Assembly (NCBI RefSeq): GCF_937616625.2
Contig: NC_065570.1
Coordinates: 26,870,046-26,934,045 of the forward strand
Source: Mercurialis annua
Taxonomy: Eukaryota > Streptophyta > Magnoliopsida > Malpighiales > Euphorbiaceae
Length of the DNA: 64,000 nt
Direction: 5' to 3'
Of this stretch, positions 1 to 11,624 are shown piece by piece; position 1 is the stretch's first letter, and every line of letters begins with the position of its first letter. The position numbers and the translations under genes were made by a program. The notes beneath the pieces are model-generated. The model saw nothing but the letters and a program-made list of their open reading frames with translations. It was not told where the DNA came from and did not search any database.

Positions 1-3000
1 ACGTTACAAAATAAAACCAAATGTTTCACCTTTTTAGCGTTTTAAGCCAAACGTTTACAAACATTATGAAACAAATCCAAACGTTTTACCTTTTTAGCGA
101 TTTAAGCCAAACGTTTACAAACGTTATGAAACAAATCTATGAAACAAAACCAAATGTTTCACCTTTTTAACGACTTAAGCCAAATGTTTACAAATGTTAC
201 GAAACAAAACCAAACGATTAAAACATTACGAAACAAATTCAAGCGTTTTCAAACGTTACAAAACAACACCAAACGTTTCCCAATTTTAGCAATTTAAGCC
301 AAAAATTTATAAACGTTACAAAACAAATCCAAACGTTTCACATTTTTAGTGATTTAAGCCAAAAGTCTATTTACGTTACGAAACAAATCCAAACTTTTTG
401 CCTTTTTAGTGATTGAAGCCAAACGTTACGAAACAAATCCAAACATTTCGAAGGAAATCCAAACGTTTCCCCTTTTTAGCTATTTAAGCCAAACGTTTAT
501 AAACGTTATGAAAAAAATCCAAACGTTTCGACTTTTTAGCGATTTAAGCGAAACATTAACAAAGGTTATGAAACAAATCCAAATGTTTCACCTTTTTAGC
601 AATTTAAGCCAAACGTTTACAAACGTTACGAAACAAATCCAAGCGTTTCACCTTTTTAGATATTTAAGCAAAACGTTTACAAACGTTACGACACAAATCC
701 AAACATTTCCCCTTTTTAGTGATTGAAGCCAAATGTTTACAAATGTTACAAAACAAATCCAAACTTTTCAAAATAAATCCAAACATTTAAAACATAACGA
801 AGCAAATCCAAACGTTACCAAACAAATTCAAGCGTTTCACCTTTTTAGCAATTTAAGGCAAACGTTTACAAACATTACAAAACAAAACCAAACGATTCAC
901 CTTTTTAGCGATTTAAGCCAAACGTTTATAAACGCTACGAAATAAATCCAAGCGTTTCACCTTTTTAGCAATTTAAGCCAAACGTTTACGAACGCTACGG
1001 AACAAAACCAAACGTTTCCCATTTTTAGCGATTTAAGTCAAACGTTTGCAAACGCTACGAAATAAATCAAACTTTTTCACCTTTTTAGCGATTGAACCCA
1101 AACGTTTACATACGTATGAAACAAATCCAAACGTTTCACCTTTTTAGCGATTTAAGCCAAACGTCAACAAACGTTACAAAATAAAACCAAATGTTTCACC
1201 TTTTTCGCGATTTAAGCCAAACGTTTACAAACGTTACGAAACAAAACGAAACGTTTAAAACATTACGAAACAAACATTACGAAACAAATCCAAATGTTTA
1301 CAAACATTACAAAACAAAACCAAATGTTCCACCTTTATAGTGATTTAAGCCCAACGTTTATAAACGTTACGAAATAAAACCAAACGTTTCACCTTTTTAG
1401 CGATTTAAGCCAAACATTTACTAACATTACGAAACAAAACCAAACGTTTGAAATGTTACAAAACAAACATTACGAAACAAATCCAAAAGTTTACAAACCT
1501 TACGAAACAAAACCAAACGTTTCACCTTTTTAGCGATTTAAGCCAAACGTTTACAAACATTACAAAACAAAACCAAACGTTTCACCTTTTTAGCGATTTA
1601 AGCCAAACATTTACAAACATTATGAAACAAATCCAAACGGTTCCCCTTTTTAGCGATTTAAGCCAAACGTTTACAAACGTTATGAAACAAATCCAAACGT
1701 TTCACCTTTTTAGCGATTTAAGTCAAACGTTTACAAACATTATGAAACAAAACCAAATGTTTCACCTTTTTAGCGACTTAAGCCAAATGTTTACAAATAT
1801 TACGAAACAAAACCAAACGATTAAAACATTACGAAACAAATTCAAGCGTTTCCAAACGTTACAAAACAACACCAAACGTTTCCCAATTTTAGCAATTTAA
1901 GCCAAACATTTATAAACGTTATAAAACAAAACTAAACGTTTGTAAACGTTACAAAACAAATCCAAACGTTTCACATTTTTAGTGATTTAAGCCAAAAGTC
2001 TATTTAAGTTATGAAACAAATCCAAACTTTTCGCCTTTTTAGTGATTGAAGCCAAACGTTTACAAAAGTTACGAAACAAATCCAAACGTTTCGAAGGAAA
2101 TCCAAACGTTTCCCCTTTTTAGCTATTTAAGCCAAACGTTTATAAACGTTATGAAAAAAATCCAAACGTTTCGTCTTTTTAGCGATTTAAGCGAAACATT
2201 TACAACGGTTAGGAAACAAATCCAAATGTTTCACCTTTTTAGCAGTTTAAGCCAAACGTTGACAAACGTTACGAAACAAATCCAAGCGTTTCACCTTTTT
2301 AGATATTTAAGCAAAACGTTTACAAACGTTATGACACAAATCCAAACGTTTCCCCTTTTTGGTGATTGAAGCCAAACGTTTACAAATGTTACAAAACAAA
2401 TCCAAACTTTTCAAAACAAATCCAAAAGTTTAAAACATAACGAAGCAAATCCAAACGTTACGAAACAAATTCAAGCGTTTCACCTTTTTAGCAATTTAAG
2501 GCAAACGTTTACAAACATTACAAAACAAAACCAAACGATTCACCTTTTTAGCGATTTAAGCCAAACGTTTATAAATGCTACGAAATAAATCCAAGCGTTT
2601 CACCTTTTTAGCAATTTAAGCCAAACGTTTACGAACGCTACGGAACAAAACCAAACGTTTCACATTTTTAGCGATTTAAGTCAAACGTTTACAAACGCTA
2701 CGAAATAAATCCAAACGTTTCACCTTTTTAGCGATTGAACCGAAACGTTTACAAATGTATGAAAAAAATCCAAACGTTTCACCTTTTTAGCGATTTAAGC
2801 CAAACGTCTGCAAACGTTAAAAAATAAAACCAAATGTTTCACCTTTTTCGCGATTTAAGCCAAACGTTTACAAACGTTACGAAACAAAACCGAACGTTTC
2901 GAAGGAAATCCAAACGTTTCCCCTTTTTAGCTATTTAAGCCAAACGTTTATAAACGCTACGAAATAAATCCAAATGTTTCGGCTTTTTAGCGATTTAAGC

Positions 3001-6000
3001 GAAACATTTACAAAGGTTATGAAACAAATCCAAATGTTTAACCTTTTTAGCAATTTAAGCCAAACGTTTACAAACGTTACGAAACAAATCGAAGCGTTTC
3101 ACCTTTTTAGATATTTAAGCAAAACGTTTACAAACGTTACGACACAAATCAGAACGTTTCCCCTTTTTAGTGATTGAAGCCAAACGTTTACAAATGTTAC
3201 AAAACAAATCCAAACTTTTCAAAATAAATCCAAACATTTAAAACATAACGAAGCAAATCCAAACGTTACGAAACAAATTCAAGCATTTCACCTTTTTTGC
3301 AATTTAAGGCAAATGTTTACAAACATTACAAAACAAAACCAAACGATTCACCTTTTTAGCGATTTAAGCCAAACGTTTATAAACGCTACGAAATAAATCC
3401 AAGCGTTTCACCTTTTTAGCAATTTAAGCCAAACGTTTACGAACGCTACGGAACAAAACCAAACGTTTCACATTTTGAGCGATTTAAGTCAAACGGTTAC
3501 AACGCTACGAAATAAATCCAAACGTTTCACCTTTTTAGCGATTCAACCCAAACGTTTACAAACGTATGAAAAAAATCCAAACGTTTCACCTTTTTAGTGA
3601 TTTAAGCCAAACGTCTACAAACGTTAAAAAATAAAACCAAATGTTTCACCTTTTTCGCGATATAAGCCAAATGTTTACAAACGTTACGAAACAAAACCAA
3701 ACGTTTAAAACGTTACGAAACAAACATTTCGAAACAAATCCAAATGTTTACAAACATTACGAAACAAAACCAAACGTTTCACCTTTTTAGTGATTTAAGC
3801 CTAACGTTTATAAGCGTTACGAAATAAATCCAAATGTTTCACCTTTTTAGCAATTGAACCCAAACGTTTACATACGTATGAAAAAAATCCAAACGTTTCA
3901 CCTTTTTAGCGATTTAAGCCAAACGTCTACAAACGTTAAAAAATAAAACCAAATGTTTCACCTTTTTCGCGATTTAAGCCAAACGTTTACAAACGTTACG
4001 AAACAAAACCAAACGTATAAAACGTTACGAAACAAACATTTCGAAACAAATCCAAATGTTTACAAACATTACGAAACAAAACCAAACGTTTCACCTTTTT
4101 AACGAATTAAGCCTAACGTTTATAAACGTTACGAAATAAATCTAAACGTTTCACCTTTTTAGCGATTGAACCCAAACGTTTACATACGTATGAAATAAAT
4201 CCAAACGTTTCACCTTTTTAGCGATTTAAGCCAAACGTCAACAAACGTTATAAAATAAAACCAAATGTTTCACCTTTTTCGCGATTTAAGCCAAACGTAT
4301 ACAAACGTTACGAAACAAAACCAAACGTTTAAAACATTACGAAACAAACATTACGAAACAAATCCAAATGTTTACAAACATTACAAAACAAATCCAAACG
4401 TTCCACCTTTTTAGCGATTTAAGCCTAACGTATAAACGTTACGAAATAAAACCAAACGTTTCACCTTTTTAGCGATTTAAGCCAAACATTTACTAACGTT
4501 ACGAAACAAAACCAAACGTTTGAAATGTTACAAAACAAACATTACGAAACAAATCCAAACGTTTACAAACCTTACGAAACAAAACCAAACGTTTCACCTT
4601 TTTAGCGATTTAAGCCAAACGTTTACAAATGTTACAAAACAAAACCAAATGTTTCACCTATTTAGCGATTTAAGCCAAACGTTTACAAACATTATGAAAC
4701 AAATCCAAACGTTTCACCTTTTTAGCGATTTAAGCCAAACGTTTACAAACGTTATGAAACAAATCCAAACGTTTCACCTTTTTAGCGATTTAAGTCAAAC
4801 GTTTACAAACATTATGAAACAAACCAAATGTTTCACCTTTTTAGCGACTTAATCCAAATGTTTACAAATGTTACAAAACAAAACCAAACGATTAAAACAT
4901 TACGAAACAAATTCAAGCGTTTCCAGACGTTACAAAACAACACCAAACGTTTCCCAATTTTAGCAATTTAAGCCAAACATTTATAAATGTTACGAAACAA
5001 ATTCAAGCGTTTCCAAACGTTACAAAACAACACCAAACGTTTCCCAATTTTAGCAATTTAAGCCAAACATTTATAAATGTTATGAAACAAAACTAAACGT
5101 TTGTAAACGTTACAAAACAAATCCAAACGTTTCACATTTTTAGTGATTTAAGCCAAAAGTCTATTTACTTTACGAAACATATCCAAATTTTTCGCCTTTT
5201 TAGTGATTCAAGCCAAACGTTTACAAACGTTACGAAACAAATCCAAACGTTTCGAAAGAAATCCAAATGTTTCGAAAGAAATCCAAACGTTTCCCCTTTT
5301 TAGCTATTTAAGCCAAACGTTTATAAACGTTACGAAAAAAATCCAAACGTTTCGGCTTTTTAGCGATTTAAGCGAAACATTTACAAAGGTTATGAAAGAA
5401 ATCCAAATGTTTCACCTTTTTAGCAATTTAAGCCAAACGTTTACAAACGTTACAAAACAAATCCAAGCGTTTCACCTTTTTAGATATTTAAGCAAAACGT
5501 TTACAAACGTTACGACACAAATCCAAACGTTTCCCCTTTTTAGTGATTGAAGCCAAACGTTTACAAATTTTACAAAACAAATTCAAACTTTTCAAAACAA
5601 ATCTAAACGTTTAAAACATAACGAAGCAAATCCAAACGTAACGAAACAAATTCAAGAGTTTCACCTTTTTAGCAATTTAAGGCAAACGTTTACAAACATT
5701 AGAAAACAAAACCAAACGATTCACCTTTTTAGCGATTTAAGCCAAACGTTTATAAACGCTACGAAATAAATCCAAGCGTTTCACCCTTTTAGCAATTTAA
5801 GCCAAACGTTTACGAACGCTACGGAACAAAACCAAATGTTTCACATTTTTAGCGATTTAAGTCAAACGTTTACAAACGCTACAAAATAAATCCAAACGTT
5901 TCACCTTTTTAGTGATTGAACCCAAACGTTTACAAACGTATGAAAAAAATCCAAACGTTTCACCTTTTTAGTGATTTAAGCCAAACGTCTACAAACGTTA

Positions 6001-9000
6001 AAAAATAAAACCAAATGTTTCACCTTTTTCGCGATTTAAGCCAAACGTTTACAAACGTTACGAAACAAAACCAAACGTTTAAAACGTTACGAAACAAACA
6101 TTTCGAAACAAATACAAATGTTTACTAACATTACGAAACAAAACCAAACGTTTCCCCTTTTTAGCGATTTAAGCCTAACGTTTATAAACGTTACGAAATA
6201 AATCCAAACGTTTCACCTTTTTAGCGATTGAACCCAAACGTTTACATACGTATGAAACAAATCCAAACGTTTCACCTTTTTAGAAATTTAAGCCAAACGT
6301 CAACAAACGTTACAAAATAAAACCAAATGTTTTACCTTTTTCGCGATTTAAGCCAAACGTTTACAAACGTTGCGAAACAAAACCAAACGTTTAAAACATT
6401 ACGAAACAAACATTACGAAACAAATCCAAATGTTTACAAACATTACAAAACAAAACCAAACGTTCCACCTTTTTAGCGATTTAAGCCTAACGTTTATAAA
6501 CGTTACGAAATAAAACCAAACATTTCACGTTTTTAGCGATTTAAGCCAAACATTTCCTAACGTTACGAAACAAAACCAAACGTTTGAAATGTTACAAAAC
6601 AAACATTACGAAACAAATCCAAACGTTTACAAACCTTACGAAACAAAACCAAACGGTTCACCTTTTTAGCGATTTAAGCCAAACGTTTACAAACGTTACA
6701 AAACAAAACCAAATGTTTCACCTTTTTAGCGATTGAAGCCAAACGTTTACAAACCTTACGAAACAAAACCAAATGGTTCACCTTTTTAGCGATTTAAGTC
6801 AAACGTTTACAAACATTATGAAACAAAACCAAATGTTTCACCTTTTTAGCGACTTAATCCAAATGTTTACAAATGTTACGAAACAAAACCAAACGATTAA
6901 AACATTACGAAACAAATTCAAGCGTTTCCAAACGTTACAAAACAACACCAAACGTTTCCCAATTTTAGCAATTTAAGACAAACATTTATAAACGTTACGA
7001 AACAAAACTAAATGTTTGTAAACGTTACAAAACAAATCCAAACGTTTCATATTTTTAGTGATTTAAGCCAAAAGTCTATTTACGTTACGAAACAAATCCA
7101 AACTTTTTGCCTTTTTAGTGATTCAAGCCAAACGTTTACAAACATTACGAAACAAATTCAAACGTTTCGAAAGAAATCCAAACGTTTCCCCTCTTTAGCT
7201 ATTTAAGCCAAACGTTTATAAACGTTACGAAAAAAATCCAAACGTTTCGGCTTTTTAGCGATTTAAGTGAAACATTTACAAAGGTTAAGAAACAAATCCA
7301 AATGTTTCACCTTTTTAGCAATTTAAGCCAAACGTTTACAAACGTTACGAAACAAATCCAAGCGTTTCACCTTTTTAGATATTTAAGCAAAACGTTTACA
7401 AACGTTACGACATAAATCCAAACGTTTACAAATGTTACAAAACAAATCCAAACTTTTCAAAACAAATCCAAACGTTTAAAACATAACGAAGCAAATCCAA
7501 ACGTTACGAACCAAATTCAAGAGTTTCTCCTTTTTAGCAATTTAAGGCAAATGTTTACAAACATTACAAAAAAAAACCAAACGATTCACCTTTTTAGCGA
7601 TTTAAGCCAAATGTTTATAAACGCTACGAAATAAATCCAAGCGTTTCACCTTTTTAGCAATTTAAGCCAAACGTTTACGAACGCTACGGAACAAAACCAA
7701 ACGTTTCACATTTTTAGCTATTTAAGTCAAACGTTTACAAACGCTACGAAATAAATCCAAACGTTTCACCTTTTTAGCGATTGAACCTAAACGTTTTCAA
7801 ACGTCACCTTTTTAGCGATTTAAGCCAAACGTCTACAAACGTTAAAAAATAAAACCAAATGTTTCACCTTTTTCGCGATTTAAGCCAAACGTTTACAAAC
7901 GTTACGAAACAAAACCAAACGTTAAAAAACGTTTCAAAACAAACGTTACAAAACAAATCCAAATGTTTACAAACATTACGAAACAAAACCAAATGTTTCA
8001 CCTTTTTAGCGATTTAAGTCAAACGTTTATAAACGTTACGAAATAAAACCAAACGTTTCACCCTTTTAGCGATTTAAGCCAAACATTTACTAACATTACA
8101 AAACAAAACCAAACGTATAAAATGTTACAAAACAAACATTACGAAACAAATCCAAACGTTTACAAACCTTACGAAACAAAACCAAACGTTTCACCTTTTT
8201 AGCGATTTAAGCCAAACGTTTACAAACGTTACAAAACAAAACCAAACGTTTCACCTTTTTAGCGATTTAAGCCAAACATTTACAAACATTATGAAACAAA
8301 TCCAAACGTTTCCCCTTTTTAGCGATTTAAGCCAAACGTTTACAAACGTTATGAAACAAATCCAAACGTTTCACCTTTTTAGCGATTTAAGTCAAACGTT
8401 TACAAACATTATGAAACAAAACCAAATGTTTCACCTTTTTAGCGACTTAAGCCAAATGTTTACAAACGTTACGAAACAAAACCAAACGATTAAAACATTA
8501 CGAAACAAATTCAAGCGTTTCCAAACGTTACAAAACAACACCAAACGTTTCCCAATTTTAGCAATTTCAGCCAAACATTTATAAATACGAACAAAACCAA
8601 ACGTTTGTAAACGTTACAAAACAAATTCAAACTTTCACATTTTTAGTGATTTAAGCCAAATGTTTATTTACGTTACGAAACAAATCCAAACTTTTCGCCT
8701 TTTTAGTGATTGAAGCCAAACGTTTACAAACATCACGAAACAAATCCAAACGTTTTGAAAGAAATCCAAACGTTTCCCCTTTTTAGCTATATAAGCAAAC
8801 GTTTATAAACATTACAAAAGAAATCCAAACGTTTCACCTTTTTAGCGATTTAAGCGAAACATTTACAAAGGTTATGAAACAAATCCAAATGTTTCACCTT
8901 TTTAGCAATTTAAGCCAAACGTTTACAAACTTTACGAAACAAATCCAAGCATTTCACCTTTTTAGATATTTAAGCAAAACGTTTACAAACGTTACGACAC

Positions 9001-9483
9001 AAATCCAAACGTTTTCCCTTTTTAGTGATTGAAGCCAAACGTTTACAAATGTTACAAAACAAATCCAAACTTTTCAAAACAAATCCAAACGTTTAAAACA
9101 TAACGAAGCAACTCCAAACGTTACGAATCAAATTCAAGCGTTTCACTTTTTTGGCAATTTAAGGCAAACGTTTACAAACATCACAAAACAAAACCAAACG
9201 ATTCACCTTTTTAGCGATTTAAGTTAAACGTTTATAAACGCTACGAAATAATCCAAGCGTTTCACCTTTTTAGCAATTTAAGCCAAACGTTTACGAACGC
9301 TACGGAATAAAACCAAATGTTTCACATTTTTAGCGAATTAAGTCAAACGTTTACAAACGCTACGAAATAAATCCAAACGTTTCACCTTTTTAGCGATTGA
9401 ACCCAAACGTTTACAAACGTATGAAAAAAATCCAAACGTTTCCCCTTTTTAGCGATTTAAGCCAAACGTCTACCAACTTTAAA
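1..9483 (+). repeat. Satellite array block 1, 60-bp monomer, forward orientation
   Basis: About 158 tandem copies of a 60-bp AT-rich monomer. The period is visible directly: equivalent bases stay in register for many consecutive 60-base steps, for example 1561-1800. Every monomer carries the core CACCTTTTTAGCGATTTAAG and several copies of AAACGTTT. In this block the A half reads as ACGAAACAAATCCAAACG. Recurring marker variants, such as ACATAACGAAGCAAAT at 792, 2435, 3243, 5616, 7481 and 9098, show a higher-order repeat of about 1.6 kb. Long open frames here (for example 1448-1900) come from the 60-bp period and are not genes. No other element is seen in this stretch. Confidence 0.97.
409..9100 (+). 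repeat. Higher-order repeat of about 1.6 kb in block 1
   Basis: Marker monomers recur in the same order: a GAAGGAAATCC or GAAAGAAATCC unit with TTTAGCTATTTAAG (near 447, 2090, 2905, 5250, 7170, 8750), then a TTTAGATATTTAAGC unit, then ACATAACGAAGCAAAT, then a unit with CTACGGAACAAAACC. Spacings of the ACATAACGAAGC marker are 1643, 808, 2373, 1865 and 1617 bp. The common unit is therefore about 27 monomers, with deleted and expanded versions. This is the signature of unequal exchange within the array. Confidence 0.8.
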
Positions 9484-9500
9484 AGGGTATGTAAACGTTT
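9470..9500. other. Orientation switch in the satellite array
   Basis: Left of about 9484 the sequence follows the forward higher-order repeat (AAACGTCTACCAACTTTAAAA, compare CTACAAACGTTAAAAAATAA near 5990). Immediately after it, from GGGTATGTAAACG, the satellite is read as its reverse complement and stays so to the end of the window. No spacer, transposon end or target duplication separates the two orientations. The exact breakpoint is uncertain by a few bases because both sides are A/T-rich. Confidence 0.9.
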
Positions 9501-10621
9501 AGATTTGTTTCGTACCGTATGTAAACGTTTGGCTTAAATCGCTAAAAAGGGGAAACATTTGGATTTGTTTCGTAACGTTTGTAAATGTTTGGCTTAAATT
9601 GCTAAAAAAGTGAAATGCTTGGCTTCGTTTATGGGAGACGTTTGGATTTGTTTCATAATGTTTATAACCTTTGGCTTAAATCGCTAAAAAGGTGAAACGT
9701 TTCGATTTGTTTCGTAAAGTTGTAAAAATTTGGCTTAAATCGCTAATATGGGGAAACGTTTGGATTTGTTTCGTAACGTTTATAAACGTTTTGCTTAAAT
9801 CGGTAAAAAGGTGAAATGTTTGGTTTTGTTTCATCACGTTTGTAAATGTTTTGCTTAAATTGCTAAAAAGGTAAAACTTTGGATTTGTTTCGTAACGTTT
9901 GTAAACGTTTGGCTTAAATTTCTATAAAGGTGAAACGCTTTGATTTGTTTCGTAATGTTCGTAACGTTTGGATTTGTTTCGTAACGTTTGTAAACGTTTG
10001 GCTTAAATCGCTAAAAAGGTGAAACATTTGAATTTGTTTCGTAACTTTTGCAAACGTTTGGCTTAAATCGCTAAAAATGTGAAATGTTTGGATTTGTTTC
10101 GCAACGTGTATAAACGGTTGGCTTAAATTGCTAAAAAGGTGAAACGCTTGGATTTGTTTTGTAACGTTTTAAACGTTTGGTTTTGTTTCGTAATGTCTTT
10201 AAACGTTTGGCTTAAATCGCAAAAAAAGGTGAAACGTCCTGTTTTGTTTCATAACGTTTGTAAACGTTTGACATAAATCGCTAAAAAGGTGAAACGTTTG
10301 GATTTGTTTTGTAACGTTTGTAAACATTTGGCTTAAATCGCTAAAAAGGAGAAACATTTGGATTTGTTTCGAAACGTTTGTAAAGGTTTGGCTTAAATCG
10401 CTAAAAAGGGGAAACGTTTGGATTTGTTTCGTAACGTTTGTATACGTTTGGCTTTAATTGCTAAAAAGAGGAAACGTTTGGATTTGTTTCGTAACGTTTG
10501 TAAACGTTTGGCTTCAATCACGAAAAAATCTGTGAACGTTTGGCTTAAATCGCTAAAAAGATGAAACGTTTGAATTTGTTTCGTAACGTTTGTAAACATT
10601 TGGCTTTAATCACTAACAATT
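9484..10621 (-). repeat. Satellite array block 2, reverse orientation
   Basis: About 19 monomers of the same 60-bp family, now reverse-complemented (GGATTTGTTTCGTAACG, then GGCTTAAATCGCTAAAAAGG). Monomers next to the switch are more diverged than in block 1, with several truncated units, for example around 9950-9975 and 10510-10545. The block ends where non-satellite sequence begins at about 10622; the last few bases (ACAATTTGTGAACC) could belong to either side. Confidence 0.93.
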
Positions 10622-10929
10622 TGTGAACCTTATGTTTTTACACGTGTATTATTTTAAATTCTAGGGTTAAGCTTCATTCTTAATGTTATTCGTGAACTCG
10701 ATATTTCACTGTCGTATTCACGATATATCCAACTCTATTTTTCGTATGCGAGCAATGTATGCTATGTTTAGCGTTTTCCATTATCGTTGCCCACGTAAAA
10801 CGTCGAGCTAAAACTCACTTTTTAAGTTATTGGGGTCTCTAATTAATCTTTAAAGTTCAGTACTCGAAAATGTCAAAAACCTCGGTCAATCGGGACAAAA
10901 GTTCATTTTGGTCCATTCGGAATCGCCGT

Positions 10930-11250
10930 GCGAGTGCGTAGCTCGAGTAAGCTGTGAGTGCGCAGCTTGGCTACGCGCGCGCATAGCCTGAGCTATGCGG
11001 GCGCATAGCTTCTTGGCTATGCGCGCGTATAGCCTGAGCTATGCGGGCGCATAGCTTCTTGGCTATGCGGGCGCATAGCCTGAGATATGCGCGCGCATAG
11101 CCTGAGATATGCGCGCGCATAGCCTGAGCTATCCGCGCGCATAGCCTGAGCTATCCGCGCGCATAGCCTGAGCTATCCGCGCGCATAGCCTGAGCTATCC
11201 GCGCGCATAGCCTGAGCTATGCGGGTGTATAGCTGCTTGCTATGCGCGCG
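10930..11250. repeat. GC-rich 22-bp palindromic minisatellite inside the LTR
   Basis: Tandem units of 20-22 bp combine GCGCGCATAG with CCTGAGCTATCC or CCTGAGCTATGC. About five near-identical 22-bp copies lie around 11110-11220, with more diverged ones to the left. The arms GCTATGC and GCATAGC are inverted repeats, so the tract could form several hairpins. It is strikingly GC- and CpG-rich against its AT-rich surroundings. No coding or promoter role can be shown from sequence. Confidence 0.92.
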
Positions 11251-11252
11251 CC

Positions 11253-11273
11253 CCCGGAAACGTCGTTTCCGGG
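11253..11273. repeat. Perfect 10-bp inverted repeat (hairpin)
   Basis: CCCGGAAACG and CGTTTCCGGG face each other with one base between them, directly next to the GC-rich minisatellite. A hairpin of the same kind (CCCGGAATT arms) sits in the same relative place in the third insertion at 37607-37630. Confidence 0.85.
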
Positions 11274-11613
11274 CTGTTTCGCCGCACCCGACCTACTTCA
11301 CACTTCAATTACCTCATTTCTCACCAAACCCGTCATTTAGTTTTTACTAAAACGCTAAAATCGAGCTAAAAACGTCAAATTCATATCCTTTACTAAAACA
11401 GCCCACATATTTCGAATTTGGCACCAATTCTCGAAATCTTACCTTGAAACGAAGCTTCAAATTGATAGAGTTTTCGATTTCAAATAGATCGACGCAAAAA
11501 TCGCTTGAATCAGACGTCGAACGGAGAAACGGCGGCGAAACGACGGTATCGACGATTTTCTTCTGGAGCTTTCTCTCACCCTCTGATTCATTTCTTCATT
11601 CAAATGGTAATCT

Positions 11614-11624
11614 CTTATATTCAA
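11614..11624 (-). promoter_or_regulatory. Candidate TATA element of the LTR at 10622-12078
   Basis: On the minus strand this reads TTGAATATAAG, about 460 bp inside the LTR start. A good 5' splice-donor match (TTTCAAGGTAAGATT) lies about 175 bp downstream at 11438-11442. The arrangement resembles the other two LTRs in the window. This is a motif match only. Confidence 0.3.

Noticed and set aside
1..9483. CRISPR-like array of short repeats
   Set aside because: There are no unique spacers between repeats; the whole 60 bp repeats. The retroelements and sequence type are plant, and no cas genes are present.
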